This document shows, piece after piece, positions 26,459-34,173 of a stretch of DNA of 64,000 nucleotides. Under the pieces are notes generated by a model. The model made no database searches. It was not told where the DNA came from and was given only the letters and a program-made list of their open reading frames with translations. The stretch is from Fervidibacter sinensis (GTDB lineage Bacteria > Armatimonadota > Fervidibacteria > Fervidibacterales > Fervidibacteraceae), in the NCBI GenBank assembly GCA_032161045.1, contig JAVHTH010000005.1. The stretch is one strand, 5' to 3'. The position numbers and the translations under genes are program-made. The number at the start of each line of letters is the position of its first letter. The stretch's first letter is position 1.

Positions 26459-27067
26459 TTAAAATGGCATTTGCCTCCCCACCTGAATCAGCTTTCCACC
26501 TCCATACCAGACGACAATTGCTGAAATTACCAACGACAGAAGAAATAAATCATAGACAAGTCCCGCTTTCCAGCCAAAGACGAAAATTGGTGCCGCGAAG
26601 TAGCCAATTATGGGAATTGCGCTTGCAATAGCTGCAAGGCAGGAAAGAAAGAGTAAGCTTGTGATTGCTTTCATGAGACCACCAAGAATCCACCCGCAAA
26701 TAAGTGCCACAAAAGGCATCGTGCTATCAAAGCCTGACCAAAGCAATATGGTAATGAAAAGTCCAACACCTAACCCTTCAAGCCATCCTTGTTGTCCTTG
26801 GTCAGCTTGTGCTCTTAAGCTGATTTCAATGCCATAACCTAATATCAACAATGCCTGAAAAATCCCTACAACCCATCCGATACCAAGAGCCCAATGAAAC
26901 GCTCTATCACGGATGAGAAGACTTTCAGGCGAGATTAGGTGTAACCAAAATAGTGCACATGTTTTGCATAGCGCAATCATCACGAACCCGATTCCCAGAA
27001 AACGCAACGCCCATCCTAGACCAACAAGAAACACCCTCAATTTTTCATCACCATCCTCATCAATCAC
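26459..27067 (-). CDS. Unknown polytopic membrane protein embedded in the cmr operon
   Basis: This protein of about 200 residues has five or six hydrophobic helices: VFLVGLGWALRFLGIGFVMI, the helix around WALGIGWVVGIFQALLILGY, GLGVGLFITILLWSG, FVALICGWILGGLM with SLLFLSCLAAIASAIPIIGY, and LFLLSLVISAIVVWY. No enzymatic motif is visible and I do not recognise the family. It sits between cmr4 and cmr5 on the same strand and overlaps the cmr4 end, so it is transcribed with the complex. The start is uncertain: a GTG at 27067 is used; an ATG at 27115 and TTG/GTG at 27040/27034 are alternatives. A link between the Cmr system and the membrane is inference. Confidence 0.7.
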   Translation of the reverse strand: MIDEDGDEKLRVFLVGLGWALRFLGIGFVMIALCKTCALFWLHLISPESLLIRDRAFHWALGIGWVVGIFQALLILGYGIEISLRAQADQGQQGWLEGLGVGLFITILLWSGFDSTMPFVALICGWILGGLMKAITSLLFLSCLAAIASAIPIIGYFAAPIFVFGWKAGLVYDLFLLSLVISAIVVWYGGGKLIQVGRQMPF

Positions 27068-28001
27068 CAACCCATAAAAACCTGACCTTGACAATTCCAC
27101 GCCCGACAGTCTCATCACCACCAATTTGAAGGCGGTCAAGGTTCAGTTGCTCAAGTAAATTCAAAGCATCTTCTGCACTTGACAAATTCAACTGCTCAGC
27201 ATTCGGTGCTAACGGTTTGCTCACGAAAATCGGCGCATAGAGCAAAGTTTCACTGGGCAAATGTTCCTCCGTCCAGAGTGCACCTTCGGCAACGGTTTTC
27301 CTCTCTTGGTCAAGCCGAATTCGGCTAATGACTTCCGTTGCCATCTGTGTGAAATCTCGGAAGGCATCGTCGGGTAAAATCACAAAGCGCTTCGGCAGCC
27401 ACTCACGCCATTGCTGGTATTCGTCACTTTGGGGCAGAGCATAGTCCCTGATCCACTCGGCAATCTGTTGTGCTTCCTCGTTTTCTTTTGCGTCAAACGC
27501 AAACTCCTCAAGCACAACTTTGTCCTGAGCCTTGACTTCGCTTCCGTTGACCACTAGTGCTTGTAACGCTTGAGTGCTGTTTGCTGGCAATTTTGGAACT
27601 TGCCAATTAATTTGTATCCCTACAGCCGTCGCTTCCCGCTTGAACCTTTCAAGCACGAGTGGGCAAGTCGTCCATGCAAAAACTCCGACAAGTGAACGAA
27701 CCGGGAAAAGCAAAACCCTTGCATCGTGTGGGCTAACGCAACCTGCATGTTCGTGTGCCTTTTGAGTTTCTGGACCGAACAATGCCTGAACTTTGTCGTT
27801 TGCTTGTGGGTCATTTCGTTGCTCAAGAATGCGCTTTGCTTCTGCCCTCAAGACACCTTTCAGGCTTGAAGCCTGAATGATAGGCAAATTCGTTATGCGT
27901 TCTCGCTGGATAGGCAGGTCAACAATGCTCAGACTGCTCCCGCTGCCTGCGTGAACAGGCGTTTCGCAATAGAGAAACAGCACCGCTGCTTTTTCAAACA
28001 T
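27060..28001 (-). CDS. cmr4: Type III-B CRISPR RAMP backbone protein Cmr4
   Basis: Cmr4 is the Cas7-family backbone that cuts target RNA at 6-base intervals. The 313-residue protein shows LYCETPVHAGSGSSLSIVDL with the aspartate expected for RNA cleavage in the SIVDLPIQRE loop, the RAMP loop IIQASSLKGVLRAEAKR, and C-terminal LQIGGDETVGRGIVKV. GGAGG lies 8 bases before the ATG at 28001, which is better placed than the TTG at 28010. It is separated from cmr3 by a palindromic repeat. Confidence 0.95.
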   Translation of the reverse strand: MFEKAAVLFLYCETPVHAGSGSSLSIVDLPIQRERITNLPIIQASSLKGVLRAEAKRILEQRNDPQANDKVQALFGPETQKAHEHAGCVSPHDARVLLFPVRSLVGVFAWTTCPLVLERFKREATAVGIQINWQVPKLPANSTQALQALVVNGSEVKAQDKVVLEEFAFDAKENEEAQQIAEWIRDYALPQSDEYQQWREWLPKRFVILPDDAFRDFTQMATEVISRIRLDQERKTVAEGALWTEEHLPSETLLYAPIFVSKPLAPNAEQLNLSSAEDALNLLEQLNLDRLQIGGDETVGRGIVKVRFLWVGD

Positions 28002-28048
28002 TTTCAACACCTCCGTAGGTAAGTGAAACCTGCCATTTTTCGGGCACT

Positions 28049-28098
28049 GTAGGGGCGGATGAAATCCGCCCGCTTTTTGGGGCGCATTTCACGCGCCC
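28049..28098. repeat. Dispersed palindromes between cmr3 and cmr4
   Basis: Two inverted repeats lie side by side: GGGGCGGATGAAATCCGCCC and GGGGCGCATTTCACGCGCCC, joined by GCTTTTT. The same sequence type fills the MITE copy at 56445-56602. The right part runs into cmr3 and supplies its last codons (the C-terminal Met-Gly-Ala and the stop). Confidence 0.75.
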
Positions 28099-29207
28099 AT
28101 ATTGTCCCAAACACCGATCAAAACTTTGCCCAAGCCGATTTTCGCCCATGCGTTTTCACCATTGTTCTGTTGGCGCACTTTGTCAGGTGTCTCGGTGAAG
28201 GCGAAATTCTCACTCAGTTGAATTGGCTTGTCGGCTTCAAAGAAGTAAACCGAACCTGCGGGGATAAAATTGCGAATGGGTTTCGGTTCGCCTCTTGCCA
28301 CATCAAACCCACCAAACTTTTGCGGTCGTGGAATGGCTGCAGCGATCAACCGAACAGGTGCACCGAAAATCTTGCTCCAATCGCCATCTTTAGGTTGCCA
28401 GCCACCAGAAAACCAAGCAGGTGAAATCAGCACGACTTTAAACCGTTTATCTAACTTCGGCATGTAACTTGCCAAACTCGGCAGTGGCTCAACTGATTCG
28501 TAAACTGCGCTTCGCCCTTCGCCACCGAATCGCAGAAAGCCCTGTTCTTTTATCGCCACGCCTTCAACTTTTGCCCAAAGCGCCACATCATCTTTCAACC
28601 GCACGAAAGTTGCTCGGTAAAGCATCTGCGTTTGCGTGGTTCTCCTGCCTCGGTCAATGGCAATGCCGAAGCGGGACTCAAAAGCAAGAAGTTCTTCATT
28701 ACAGGTGCATTTGCATTTTTTACCACAAGCACATCTGCTTGGTGCTTCGCCTCGCAAGTATCTTGCCCATTCGCTTTCAGGAAGCCAACCTCCTGCTTCA
28801 CCAATTCGTTCGCCTTTTGCCCAAAGCAATTGAAGTCCTTCAGGCAAATTCGTTTTGAACGACAACTGTTGCAAGGGTTTGAGCAAAGAAAAATTTTTGC
28901 CAATTTTCACAACATCTGCAGGCATCGGGATGAGTCTTTCCCACTTACCGTCTTGCTTTTTGCGCGCAAGCATCGGTCCTATCAAGCGCAACTTGCCGAA
29001 GTTATCGCCATAGCCGACATCGGGGTCAGGTGAGTTGAATTGCGTAAAATCCACACCTTTGTCAACAAGCACTTTGGTCCTGATTGCGCCTTGCAAGGTG
29101 AAAGGTGTCGGCGGAAAAATCGTCGCAGCATCGTGGTCTTCTCCCGCCAAAAATGGGCGACCGTCACGAAACAGCCAAACATCAACAGGCTTAATGAGCA
29201 ATTCCAT
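28089..29207 (-). CDS. cmr3: Type III-B CRISPR protein Cmr3
   Basis: Cmr3 is the Cas5-like subunit that holds the crRNA 5' handle next to Cmr2. The 372-residue protein begins LLIKPVDVWLFRDGRPF and has the DHDAATIFPPTPFTLQGAIR loop, FGIAIDRGRRTTQTQMLYRA and GFLRFGGEGRSAVYE, all typical. Unusual is a cysteine-rich loop near residues 159-169 (CACGKKCKCTC), which could bind a metal. The ATG at 29207 overlaps the cmr2 TGA (TGATG). The final codons derive from a palindromic repeat. Confidence 0.94.
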   Translation of the reverse strand: MELLIKPVDVWLFRDGRPFLAGEDHDAATIFPPTPFTLQGAIRTKVLVDKGVDFTQFNSPDPDVGYGDNFGKLRLIGPMLARKKQDGKWERLIPMPADVVKIGKNFSLLKPLQQLSFKTNLPEGLQLLWAKGERIGEAGGWLPESEWARYLRGEAPSRCACGKKCKCTCNEELLAFESRFGIAIDRGRRTTQTQMLYRATFVRLKDDVALWAKVEGVAIKEQGFLRFGGEGRSAVYESVEPLPSLASYMPKLDKRFKVVLISPAWFSGGWQPKDGDWSKIFGAPVRLIAAAIPRPQKFGGFDVARGEPKPIRNFIPAGSVYFFEADKPIQLSENFAFTETPDKVRQQNNGENAWAKIGLGKVLIGVWDNMGA

Positions 29208-31969
29208 CACTCACCACCTGCCAAAAACCTCATTAGCGTGAGCCACTTCGCTAACTCAAGCAAACCATGTTGCGGCTTAGTCAAGTCGTATGGGTCAGCA
29301 TCTCTTTTCGCATGACAATTCAACGCATCTGCCAGTTGAGCCAGCTGATGGGCAAGTTCGGGCAAGACTCGTTCCTTCGCTTCTTTTTCACCCTCGCTGT
29401 GCCTTCTGAGCAACCTGAGCAATTCAGCCTCTTGAGCATCAACGGGCAAGTGCGCAAGTGTAAAGGCTTCTTCCATCAATGCATTTGCAAACCGACTTGA
29501 CAGTTTCACTTCGCCTTTGCCAGCCATCATTGCTTCAATGCTCAAAAGCAACTTCAGCGTATCTTTGACACAATGCTTCGGATAGGAGAATTGAGCACCC
29601 ATTTGCACGCGTTCGCCAGAGCGCTTTAGCCATCTAACGCAAATTGCGTTGCGACCGTAACGCTCTTTCGCATCTTCTTCAGCCTCTCTCGCCTGCTGCA
29701 ACGCATCGCGCAATGGATGCAAGCGATGAGCGATAACGACGCCAACGCTTGCCGTTGCCTTGTTTCCCATCGTGAGCAACTTTTTCCCATCCCAGTCAAT
29801 CCATCCAGTCCATCGCCCGCTATCAAACTCAACTTCAACATCGCCGTTAGATTTTCGTTCCGCTTGACCAGAAAAGAGTGCTCGCAACTTGCGGGCGGCA
29901 GGCAAGGCTTCAACAAGGGGTAGAAAGGCAAGCACATCGTCGCCGCCAGCGTAAACGAGCCGACCGTAATGAAGTTCCTCAACGACATAGGGAACACAGT
30001 GGAGCGCAAAATTGGCAAGGGCTTGGCTTATTGCAGCATGAAGTGAAGGAGAAATTAAGCGCTTTTGCTTTAAAACTTCCTGCCAACTTTCATCCGTTCT
30101 CAAATGCTTAAGCGCCTTCGGGTGAAGCATCGCAGCAAAATCTGCCAAACCTTCATGCGTCCCGCTCAGCCATTTGCCCATCCCATCGCCATCCATGAGC
30201 AAGATGGCGTAGTAATCGGTTGGGTGAGCATCGGTAACATTGCACAAATCGTTCAGCGCCTTTCGCAGCCCTTGCACATCATCTTCACTCAACTTAACGC
30301 CGTGTGTTCGTTCAAGTCGCTCACGGTCGTAACTTTCGGCGAAAAACCATTCGCCGTCAAGGCGGACAAGTTTCCTCGCATCGTCGCCAATTTCCTCTGC
30401 AATTTCGGTCAACTTCGGGATATCCATCTCAGAGAAAGCGACTCCCTTGAGCGCAGTTCCTTCAATGGTTGCAATTAAATCCTGCGCTTTGCTTTTGGTT
30501 TGCTCCCACTTTTCCAGCACAGTTTTCACAAAGGTCGCTGCTGCAACGCTGTCGGTTGAAGGAAAATCGCCCTTTAAGCCAAGTTCTTCTTTCAACACGA
30601 AGGGCAAGACGAAGCGTTTAATGGCACAAATAGCGCACAACCTTTCACTGCCGTCTTGCTCAATATGCCCAAAGAGTTGGGGTGCAACTTTGCGCCAAAA
30701 ATCTCTACCTTGCCAATCTTTTCGGTCATGCAGAATTTCTCGCTCTCCACAAACTGTGCACTTGCCTGCGGGTTCGCAAATTTGCTCAAAGTTGCGAGTT
30801 GACTTTCGTGCTGCCAAAGCCCTTTCCGACAAGTCGTGACAGGCTGCGTAAACCGTGCCTTGATTGGTCGGATAAGCACCTTTGAGTTCAAGCAACTTTT
30901 CAAACCGTTCATCGCCTGTCAGTTCCTTGTAAAGCCCAGCAATCCTCTCAGGCTTGTCACTCCACTCGTAAATCGCCCAGTAAATTTCGGGGAACTGTTC
31001 AACTTGGCGCCGCCAGATTTCGCTTACTGCACTGAACTCAGGCGCTTTTTGAATCAATTGTTCCCAGACTTCATCAGCCAACCGCTTCCATTCGTTGCGC
31101 ACCGCTTTTTCGCATTCCCTTGCCAAACTTTCCGCTTCTTCAGCAGGCACAATTGCGTTGAACTTGTTCGGAAAAGTTGCCAGACGCAAACGACTTTCAT
31201 CTGGCTTTGTAACTTGCAAATCCTTTTCGCTCAGCCAAAAATCAACGAGCGGTTGTTCAAGCAGCGATGGGTAAATCACATGGTCGGGACCGAGTTTTTC
31301 AGCGATGACCTTGATTGCGTGCCAAATCAGGTAAGAGAGCAAGTAACTCCCCATCCAAAGGTCGCGTGTTTTTCTTGCAGTAGCGATGAAACTTTGAACT
31401 GGACCGATGCTAAAGACGAGCGTCGCAGGTTTTGCAATAGCAGCGAAAGCACTTGCAACGCGGTTGTGGTGCAAAAGCGAGTGGTTTGGGACACGAGTGT
31501 CAGCAGGCAAGATTTCCCAAATCAAGTTTGGCTCAGAGCGATGCAATTCTTCCTCAAGACAACGCCAAAAAAGCAAAAAGCGTTTTTGTGGGTCATTGGA
31601 TTTCTGGCTCAAAGAACGAATGGCTTCCGCTTGAGCACTGTGGGATTGTTCTGGTGAAACGGTGATGTTCAAGGGCAAATGTTGTCCCGAAAGCGGATGA
31701 ACGATGAGCGAATTTAGTGGATGCGCCCAATCAAGGACTTGCACGCTCTCAGGGAAATTGGGTCGGTCAGCAGCGGAAGCGATTGTATCGGCACGATTTG
31801 CAGCATCAACCCACAAAGCATTTGGGATTCCTGTAGGCGGGACATCGGACAAACCTTGAAGCGCAAGTTGCATTAAGATGCGGGCGCGATCTTTGTGTCC
31901 CGAAATTTGCAGCGCCTTATCAGGTGGGTCGTGAAACAAAGCGACTATTTTCCGCTGCCAGTAAGCCAA
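29207..31969 (-). CDS. cmr2: Type III-B CRISPR Cas10/Cmr2 with HD and GGDD motifs
   Basis: This 920-residue protein is the large subunit of the Cmr complex. It has an N-terminal HD-type region (VALFHDPPDKALQISGHK), a first palm domain (LVFSIGPVQSFIATARKTRD), a zinc finger (CTVCGE and RLCAIC) and a second palm domain with the intact polymerase motif YAGGDDVLAF at residues 675-678. An intact GGDD means it can be expected to make cyclic oligoadenylates on target RNA binding. The start is a TTG at 31969 with AAGGAGGTG 9 bases upstream; this lies inside the end of cmr1. Confidence 0.95.
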   Translation of the reverse strand: MAYWQRKIVALFHDPPDKALQISGHKDRARILMQLALQGLSDVPPTGIPNALWVDAANRADTIASAADRPNFPESVQVLDWAHPLNSLIVHPLSGQHLPLNITVSPEQSHSAQAEAIRSLSQKSNDPQKRFLLFWRCLEEELHRSEPNLIWEILPADTRVPNHSLLHHNRVASAFAAIAKPATLVFSIGPVQSFIATARKTRDLWMGSYLLSYLIWHAIKVIAEKLGPDHVIYPSLLEQPLVDFWLSEKDLQVTKPDESRLRLATFPNKFNAIVPAEEAESLARECEKAVRNEWKRLADEVWEQLIQKAPEFSAVSEIWRRQVEQFPEIYWAIYEWSDKPERIAGLYKELTGDERFEKLLELKGAYPTNQGTVYAACHDLSERALAARKSTRNFEQICEPAGKCTVCGEREILHDRKDWQGRDFWRKVAPQLFGHIEQDGSERLCAICAIKRFVLPFVLKEELGLKGDFPSTDSVAAATFVKTVLEKWEQTKSKAQDLIATIEGTALKGVAFSEMDIPKLTEIAEEIGDDARKLVRLDGEWFFAESYDRERLERTHGVKLSEDDVQGLRKALNDLCNVTDAHPTDYYAILLMDGDGMGKWLSGTHEGLADFAAMLHPKALKHLRTDESWQEVLKQKRLISPSLHAAISQALANFALHCVPYVVEELHYGRLVYAGGDDVLAFLPLVEALPAARKLRALFSGQAERKSNGDVEVEFDSGRWTGWIDWDGKKLLTMGNKATASVGVVIAHRLHPLRDALQQAREAEEDAKERYGRNAICVRWLKRSGERVQMGAQFSYPKHCVKDTLKLLLSIEAMMAGKGEVKLSSRFANALMEEAFTLAHLPVDAQEAELLRLLRRHSEGEKEAKERVLPELAHQLAQLADALNCHAKRDADPYDLTKPQHGLLELAKWLTLMRFLAGGE

Positions 31970-32877
31970 TTCTTTGGCACCTCCTTAAAACCGAAAACAA
32001 CCTCACCCCAAAAAGCATTAAGGAAGGCGACAAGTTTGTCGCGATTAGCGCGGCTTTTTAAACTCGGGTTCAATTTGGACAGCAAAGTTGTCAATACTAA
32101 CGAATATTTTCCATTTGCCAACTTTGTGACATGAATATGAGCGGGGGACGCTTGCCTGCCTTCCCGTCCTGCCCAACCCAAGGCAGGGTTCTTGTGCTCA
32201 TGGGCTTTTTCCATAACGAACCTGATCGCTTCCTCCCAACTGCCGAACTCTTTTTCGCAAACTCTGACTTGAGCCCAGCAGGGATGAAGTATGGGAAAAC
32301 TGGGTGTTGAACTCACAGATGCAAATTTGTTACCCGTTATTTTCTCCAACTGCTCCTTTAAACGCGAAGACAATTCTTTGGTTGTGTTGGCTTCCAATTT
32401 GGGTAAATCGCCACTGGCAATTTGCAAACTTCCAAACCCGCGACGGCTGCGCCTTCCGAGTCCGCCAAGAAGACAAAGCAACTGCAGCGCTTTGGCTGCT
32501 TGTTCGAGAGCGCCTTCATCACGACTTAGCAAGGTAAGGGTGAAGTTCTGGTCTGGAATAAAGCCCTTGAAGGTGAACTTTTTTGATTCTTTTCTGTGTG
32601 GAAGTGGGTCAAATTCACCAGAATCTGGTCTGCAGAGATGCTGAACCCTCACAATCACAGGCGAAGCATGTTCAGTGCTCCCGAAAACTGCGCTTTCGTG
32701 CTTGAAAATTTCCTGCGGATTATCACCCAAAACGCCACCGAGAAGTGCACGGAGCCAAAACCTCATGACGCCGCGAAAAGAAGGGGCTCGGAGTTCCGGG
32801 ACACCTCTTGGATTTGCCCCGCCTAAAAACAATGGCGTTACTGTCTCCAAAGTCACTTGCAATTTCTGCCTTTGCAA
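31945..32877 (-). CDS. cmr1: Type III-B CRISPR RAMP protein Cmr1
   Basis: Cmr1 is a Cas7-like subunit at the far end of the Cmr filament. The 310-residue protein has the family hallmarks VTLETVTPLFLGGANPRGVPELR, APSFRGVMRFWLRALLGG, AVFGSTEHASPVIVRV and the glycine-rich LCLLGGLGRRSRRGFGSL. A TTG at 32877 is the apparent start, with GGTGGTGAG upstream; this is uncertain. It overlaps cmr2 by 25 bases and follows the CARF-HTH gene by 91 bases. Confidence 0.93.
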   Translation of the reverse strand: MQRQKLQVTLETVTPLFLGGANPRGVPELRAPSFRGVMRFWLRALLGGVLGDNPQEIFKHESAVFGSTEHASPVIVRVQHLCRPDSGEFDPLPHRKESKKFTFKGFIPDQNFTLTLLSRDEGALEQAAKALQLLCLLGGLGRRSRRGFGSLQIASGDLPKLEANTTKELSSRLKEQLEKITGNKFASVSSTPSFPILHPCWAQVRVCEKEFGSWEEAIRFVMEKAHEHKNPALGWAGREGRQASPAHIHVTKLANGKYSLVLTTLLSKLNPSLKSRANRDKLVAFLNAFWGEVVFGFKEVPKNWLTGSGK

Positions 32878-32968
32878 GTCTGCTCACCACCTTCTAAATT
32901 GCCACCCACCACCAAACTCGCGTGAAGCAAACACTCCAACCTCTTCTGCGCAATTTCCCCTAAGCGCC

Positions 32969-33853
32969 CTACTTCAACATCATTAACACCGGTGCAAGGT
33001 CGGCGATTATGCGATCGCGGACTTTGGCATCGGGCGGCAAGTTAAAGTGCTCACGATACTTGTTGTAAACACTTTGAAGTTGGTTGCCGACAGTTCGCAC
33101 GCTGCGGTTCAAACGCTTTGCCAACGCTTTGGTCTTCTCGCCATACTTTACCAGAGCCTCTACAACTTCACGCTCTGCTGGCGTCAATTTTTGCCAAAAA
33201 GAGTTAAGGACTTGCCATCGCTGCTGCTGATACAACTCTTTTTGCCGCTCAATGGCGCGGTATGGATCGTCCCAAACGAGCAATTCCTGAATCGTTGATG
33301 GCATTAAACTCCAGCGCAAAACGGGCACGGGGACGAGCACGACTTCGCTTGGCTTCTGCGCGTGCATGGATTTGGCTTGAAGCAATGCGCCTTCCGAAAG
33401 CAAGTGCCAAACATGGTCATTTTCGTCAAGAAGCAGTTGAGCCACAACCATTCCCATAGCGGTCATAACTTTCCGACCACCTGCAATGGACAAATGCACA
33501 CGGTAACCCTTGCGTTTCAAATCTGCGACAGTGCGGTAGAGCACGCGAAGCAACAATCCCACATCGGCTTCGGTCACGAAGTCGGTCGGGTAGTGGTCAT
33601 TCTCGCTGATTTTCACGAACTGAAAACGCACTGGTGGCTTTTGGCGGGCATAGAAACTTCGTTCTTGTTGGAGACGCTTGAGGGCAGCATCAATTTGATG
33701 ATGTTGAGGGTTTGGATGGACGATGTAAACGGAAGTGATTCTGTAGCCCTTAGCGAGCAAAGCGTCTAATGTGAGCGTCACCACCTGCGGTTCAACTCCA
33801 ATCGTAGCCACTAAAACTTCTCCACCCAACTTCCCTCTCCGTCTCTTAGGCAT
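32969..33853 (-). CDS. CARF-domain (NE0113/Csx-like) protein with C-terminal LuxR-type HTH
   Basis: Residues 1-170 are a CARF-type Rossmann domain resembling the Cas_NE0113 family: VLVATIGVEPQVVTLTLDAL, VYIVHPNP and HLSIAGGRKVMTAMGMVVAQ, where the ligand for cyclic oligoadenylates would sit. Residues 230-290 read LTPAEREVVEALVKYGEKTK followed by ALAKRLNRSVRTVGNQLQSV, a GerE/LuxR-type helix-turn-helix. There is no HEPN or nuclease motif. It is the promoter-proximal gene of the cmr operon. The likely role is a transcription factor responding to cyclic oligoadenylate made by Cmr2, possibly acting on the divergent promoters beside it. Ligand and targets are inferred. Confidence 0.8.
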   Translation of the reverse strand: MPKRRRGKLGGEVLVATIGVEPQVVTLTLDALLAKGYRITSVYIVHPNPQHHQIDAALKRLQQERSFYARQKPPVRFQFVKISENDHYPTDFVTEADVGLLLRVLYRTVADLKRKGYRVHLSIAGGRKVMTAMGMVVAQLLLDENDHVWHLLSEGALLQAKSMHAQKPSEVVLVPVPVLRWSLMPSTIQELLVWDDPYRAIERQKELYQQQRWQVLNSFWQKLTPAEREVVEALVKYGEKTKALAKRLNRSVRTVGNQLQSVYNKYREHFNLPPDAKVRDRIIADLAPVLMMLK

Positions 33854-33905
33854 TTGCCATCACCAAAAGTCAATTTCCTAATCAGCCCAATTTGCGAGTG
33901 CCACT

Positions 33906-33935
33906 ATTATAGCACCGAAGCAGTTCAAGACGCAA
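33906..33935 (-). promoter_or_regulatory. Promoter of the cmr operon
   Basis: On the minus strand TTGCGT (33935-33930) and TATAAT (33911-33906) are 18 bases apart, about 50 bases before the CARF-HTH start codon. It is placed back to back with the array promoter at 33951-33979, and both have the same -35 hexamer. Confidence 0.7.
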
Positions 33936-33950
33936 GTGCTCTCCAAAGTC

Positions 33951-33979
33951 TTGCGTTAGAGCAACGAATATGCTATACT
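33951..33979 (+). promoter_or_regulatory. CRISPR leader promoter
   Basis: TTGCGT (33951-33956) and TATACT (33974-33979) are separated by 17 bases and point toward the array, whose first repeat begins at 34174. The leader transcript would be about 190 bases. Its orientation matches the repeat strand that ends in the usual ATTGAAAG crRNA handle. Confidence 0.7.
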
Positions 33980-34122
33980 TGCCGTCGACCTATGCCGTTT
34001 TTGGCACCTTGAAAGCGGCATAGAGGAGAGGTGGCTATTTTGGGGCAAAAATCGCCAATTTTTAAGGCTCACTTGCAGTCGACCCCCTTAGGTTTTGGGG
34101 GCAACCGGAGGTCGACGGCAAG
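33978..34122 (+). other. Highly structured CRISPR leader (possible non-coding RNA or protein-binding site)
   Basis: A perfect 14-bp inverted repeat, CTTGCCGTCGACCT (33978-33991) and AGGTCGACGGCAAG (34109-34122), brackets 117 bases. Inside are three hairpins: TATGCCG/CGGCATA (33991-33997 with 34016-34022), AAAAAT/ATTTTT (34047-34052 with 34058-34063) and CCCCC/GGGGG (34083-34087 with 34097-34101). A second GTCGACC at 34078-34084 could compete for the same 3' arm, as in a switch. The outer left arm overlaps the -10 box, so only about 7 bp of the outer stem would remain in a transcript from that promoter. No coding frame or known RNA family was recognised. Confidence 0.5.
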
Positions 34123-34173
34123 GCTGTGCCTAATTTCGTCTGTTTTGCCCTCCAAATCCATCATTTTGCCTTG

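Noticed and set aside
32969..33853. Csm6/Csx1-type ribonuclease
   Set aside because: No HEPN R-x4-6-H motif is present in the C-terminal part, which reads as a LuxR-type HTH.
33978..34122. 4.5S/SRP RNA, tmRNA, RNase P RNA or 6S RNA
   Set aside because: None of the conserved sequence motifs of these RNAs could be recognised; the structure is reported as unidentified instead.
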